DNA from: JBCBKZ01 sp039026975
GTDB lineage: Bacteria; Bacteroidota; Bacteroidia; J057
DNA: 8,470 nt
Direction of reading: 5' to 3'
NCBI GenBank assembly: GCA_039026975.1
Contig: JBCCLI010000288.1
Location: 1-8,470 of the forward strand
The notes under the pieces are model-generated. The model was not told the DNA's origin. It worked only from the letters and a program-made list of their open reading frames with translations, and did not search any database. The position numbers and the translations under genes are program-made. Positions within the stretch are counted from its first letter, which is position 1, and each line of letters starts with the position of its first letter. This document shows, in pieces, positions 7,139-8,470 of the stretch.

Positions 7139-7957
7139 ATGAATTTCTTTGAGCAAAGCCTGCTGGATCAGGCCCTCGATCAAACATATGCTTTTATCAA
7201 GGTAGACTTCCAGGATCATGTCCTGACCATTACCCTGGACAGAGCGGAGAAGAAGAATGCCTTGCATCCCCATATGGTGGCGGAATTGGCCTTTGCCATG
7301 CAATATGCGAAAACTCATAAGGATGTATGGGTAGTAGTACTCGCTTCTCAGGGAGATGTGTTTTGTGCAGGCGCTGACCTCAAGGCCTTTATGGGTATGG
7401 TAGGTGAATATGACTCTTCTATCCCCGAGATTAAGGAGCACATTCTTATGGGCGAAATCTTTAACAAGGTTCACAAACCGGTGATTACAAGAGTTGAAGG
7501 TAAGGTGTTTGCAGGAGGGTTTTTCTTCCTGGCAGGTGCTACCTACGTGGTGTGTAATGAGGGCGTCAGGTTAGGGTTGCCAGAGGTAAAAAGAGGGCTG
7601 TATCCATTCCAGGTGATGGCAGCTCTTATGCAAGTAATGCCCAGGAGGCAGGTGATCGACTGGTGTATTCGCGGATACGACTTAGATGTTACCAAGGCAG
7701 CTGAGCTTGGATTGGTTACCCATGTAAGTACCGCTGAGACCATGGATAGCATCATTCAAGAACTGATACGGGACATATCAGCCAATTCTCCTACGGCTAT
7801 CAGAATGGGGCTGGAAGCTCTGGATGCCATTACAGAACAAAGTGCTGAACATAAGTACCTGATGGACATGCTGCAAAAAACCATACAGTCAAAAGATGGG
7901 CAGGAAGGGCTGAGGGCCTTTAGAGAGAAGAGAGCACCTGTATGGACGGGAGAGTAG
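7139..7957 (+). CDS. Enoyl-CoA hydratase/isomerase family protein (methylglutaconyl- or isohexenylglutaconyl-CoA hydratase-like)
   Basis: A 272-residue crotonase. FCAGADL (75-81) and Gly126 in the GKVFAGG stretch (121-127) form the oxyanion hole. The second catalytic glutamate is Glu149 in LGLPEVKRG. The position of the first catalytic glutamate (Glu144 of rat hydratase, in GGGCEL) is Phe129 within a run of three phenylalanines. A gapless comparison with my recollection of Pseudomonas LiuC over 36 residues puts a Gly there, so loss of this residue is shared by the methylglutaconyl-CoA hydratase relatives. The C-terminal KRAPVWTGE is typical of the family. AGGAG at 7127-7131 lies 7 nt before ATG 7139, and the alpha-subunit stop is 1 nt upstream. 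The context suggests it hydrates the carboxylated 2-enoyl-CoA made by the carboxylase, the role of LiuC or AtuE. Exact substrate and reaction (hydration versus isomerisation) are inferred. Confidence 0.88.
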   Translation: MNFFEQSLLDQALDQTYAFIKVDFQDHVLTITLDRAEKKNALHPHMVAELAFAMQYAKTHKDVWVVVLASQGDVFCAGADLKAFMGMVGEYDSSIPEIKEHILMGEIFNKVHKPVITRVEGKVFAGGFFFLAGATYVVCNEGVRLGLPEVKRGLYPFQVMAALMQVMPRRQVIDWCIRGYDLDVTKAAELGLVTHVSTAETMDSIIQELIRDISANSPTAIRMGLEALDAITEQSAEHKYLMDMLQKTIQSKDGQEGLRAFREKRAPVWTGE

Positions 7958-7960
7958 GAA

Positions 7961-8038
7961 TAAGTTTAAGATTAAGTTGAAGTCTAAGTCTAAGTTTAAG
8001 TTTAAGTTTAAGAATTAGTGAAAGCCTAAGTGAAAGAT
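7961..8038. repeat. Degenerate hexanucleotide tandem array, consensus TAAGTT
   Basis: Thirteen 6-nt units run in perfect register from 7961. The first nine are TAAGTT, TAAGAT, TAAGTT, GAAGTC, TAAGTC, TAAGTT three times, and TAAGAA. The last four are more worn: TTAGTG, AAAGCC, TAAGTG and AAAGAT. All but one unit keep AAG at positions 2-4. The array begins 3 nt after the hydratase stop codon, and the stop region itself (TAGGAA at 7955-7960) fits the register. The centre (7991-8008) is three identical units. The array lies in the only sizeable gap within the rightward gene run. It could vary in length by slippage or be a worn repeat family member. No protein or RNA function is evident. Confidence 0.85.
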
Positions 8039-8042
8039 AATT

Positions 8043-8103
8043 CTTTACGACTTCGCGTCTTGGCGTCTTGGCGTGAGAATAAATTCAGCAATAAGTCGCA
8101 AAG
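8043..8103. repeat. Octamer repeat element (CTTNGCGT) with inverted terminal arms
   Basis: Four 8-nt units run head to tail: CTTTACGA (8043-8050), CTTCGCGT (8051-8058), CTTGGCGT (8059-8066) and CTTGGCGT (8067-8074). After an AT-rich stretch, the minus strand carries a further unit and a part (CTTTGCGACTT, plus positions 8103-8093). The outer sequences TCTTTaCGACTT (8042-8053) and AAGTCGcAAAGA (8093-8104) are inverted repeats with one mismatch in 12, so the transcript could fold into a stem with a 39-nt loop containing the direct repeats. CTTTGCGT-type octamers are, to my recollection, a frequent intergenic element in Bacteroidota; I cannot check copy number here. The element ends 15 nt before the next start codon. 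Confidence 0.75.
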
Positions 8104-8118
8104 AGAAAAGGACAGAAT

Positions 8119-8470
8119 ATGCTACTAAGAGAACATACATTCAAGGATAAGGTGGTACTGGTTACCGGAGGAAGATCAGGCATAGGCTATCAAATAGCCA
8201 GGGACTTCCTTCAGCTAGGTGCCAAGGTGATGATCTGCTCCCGCAAGGAGGAGAAACTAGCTAAAGCAGCGGAGGAACTTTCAGCCTTTGGTGAACTGGC
8301 TTACCAGGCATGCGACATTCGGCAAACAGAACAGATTCAGGAGGTAGCGGCGAAGGTAAAAGAGATCTTTGGAAAACTGGATATCCTCATTAATAATGCC
8401 GGAGGTCAGTTTCCAGCTCTGTCTGAGTACATCAATGACAAAGGGTGGAGTGCCGTGATCAACAATAACC
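8119..8470 (+). CDS. Short-chain dehydrogenase/reductase, 5' part only (runs off right edge)
   Basis: The frame opens at ATG 8119, with AAAGG at 8107-8111 seven nt upstream, and stays open for 117 codons to the window end. It begins MLLREHTFKDKVVLVTGG. SDR features are TGGRSGIG (16-23), CSRKEEKL (40-47, where Arg42 suggests NADP(H) preference), Asp66 in ACDI, and NNAGGQFP (92-99) followed by KGWSAVINNN. The GGQFP...KGW signature is shared with peroxisomal trans-2-enoyl-CoA reductase (PECR) and with the citronellol/citronellal dehydrogenase-type SDRs AtuB/AtuG. It is distinct from the first SDR in the window. The catalytic Ser-Tyr-Lys lies beyond the edge and cannot be checked. It has the same direction as the operon but is separated by a 161-nt repeat-bearing gap, so co-transcription is likely but not shown. 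The role is probably reduction or oxidation of a pathway intermediate. Confidence 0.88.
   Translation, partial: MLLREHTFKDKVVLVTGGRSGIGYQIARDFLQLGAKVMICSRKEEKLAKAAEELSAFGELAYQACDIRQTEQIQEVAAKVKEIFGKLDILINNAGGQFPALSEYINDKGWSAVINNN

Noticed and set aside
7118..7474. 118-codon leftward open frame over the hydratase start
   Set aside because: It is antisense to a clearly conserved crotonase N-terminus, and its peptide has low-complexity, non-family composition. The other leftward frames at 2256-2558, 3095-3382, 6604-6966 and 6867-7187 were rejected for the same reason.
7961..8038. CRISPR array or coding repeat in the hexamer tract
   Set aside because: The units are only 6 nt, have no spacers, and include TAA in one frame. 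This is a simple tandem repeat.
8043..8103. Rho-independent terminator of the operon
   Set aside because: The stem has a 39-nt loop and no following U-run, and the next gene starts 15 nt later in the same direction.

Overview
The window is about 44% GC (an estimate by eye) and reads as a chromosomal fragment of a member of the Bacteroidota, most likely Cytophagales. The reasons are arginine codons dominated by AGA/AGG, tightly packed catabolic genes several of which lack Shine-Dalgarno sites, and protein variants that resemble Bacteroidota homologues. The intergenic short-unit repeats (TAAGTT hexamers and CTTNGCGT octamers) also resemble ones I associate with that phylum. The taxonomic call is inference, not a search result.

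Layout. Positions 1-118 hold the 5' end of a small leftward gene of unknown function that runs off the left edge. Positions 119-412 are a divergent intergenic region. Its right half carries a ladder of overlapping palindromes at 332-370, a strong candidate operator. From 413 a rightward operon runs almost without gaps: a TetR-family regulator (TTG start), an acyl-CoA synthetase, a short-chain dehydrogenase (SDR), the beta (carboxyltransferase) subunit and then the alpha (biotin carboxylase plus biotin carrier) subunit of an acyl-CoA carboxylase, and a crotonase-fold hydratase. The five junctions are +2, -13, -4, +11 and +1 nt. A 161-nt gap with two stacked repeat arrays (7961-8038 and 8043-8103) follows. 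Then comes a second SDR, cut off by the right edge.

How the genes may work together. The carboxylase belongs to the 3-methylcrotonyl-CoA/geranyl-CoA lineage, which carboxylates the gamma carbon of alpha,beta-unsaturated acyl-CoAs, not to the propionyl/acetyl-CoA lineage. Together with a ligase, a hydratase, two SDRs and a TetR regulator, the gene set resembles the Pseudomonas acyclic terpene utilisation (Atu) cluster more than the leucine (Liu) cluster. A plausible route is: a branched acid is activated to its CoA ester, oxidised to the 2-enoyl-CoA by a dehydrogenase not seen here, carboxylated, and hydrated. An HMG-CoA-lyase-type cleavage would follow, and no lyase is in the window. The SDRs would handle alcohol/aldehyde or hydroxyacyl steps. 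The substrate cannot be fixed from sequence alone.

Most interesting are the helically phased palindrome ladder before the regulator, the terpene-like gene set in this lineage, the hydratase with Phe at the first catalytic Glu position, and the composite hexamer/octamer repeat before the last gene.
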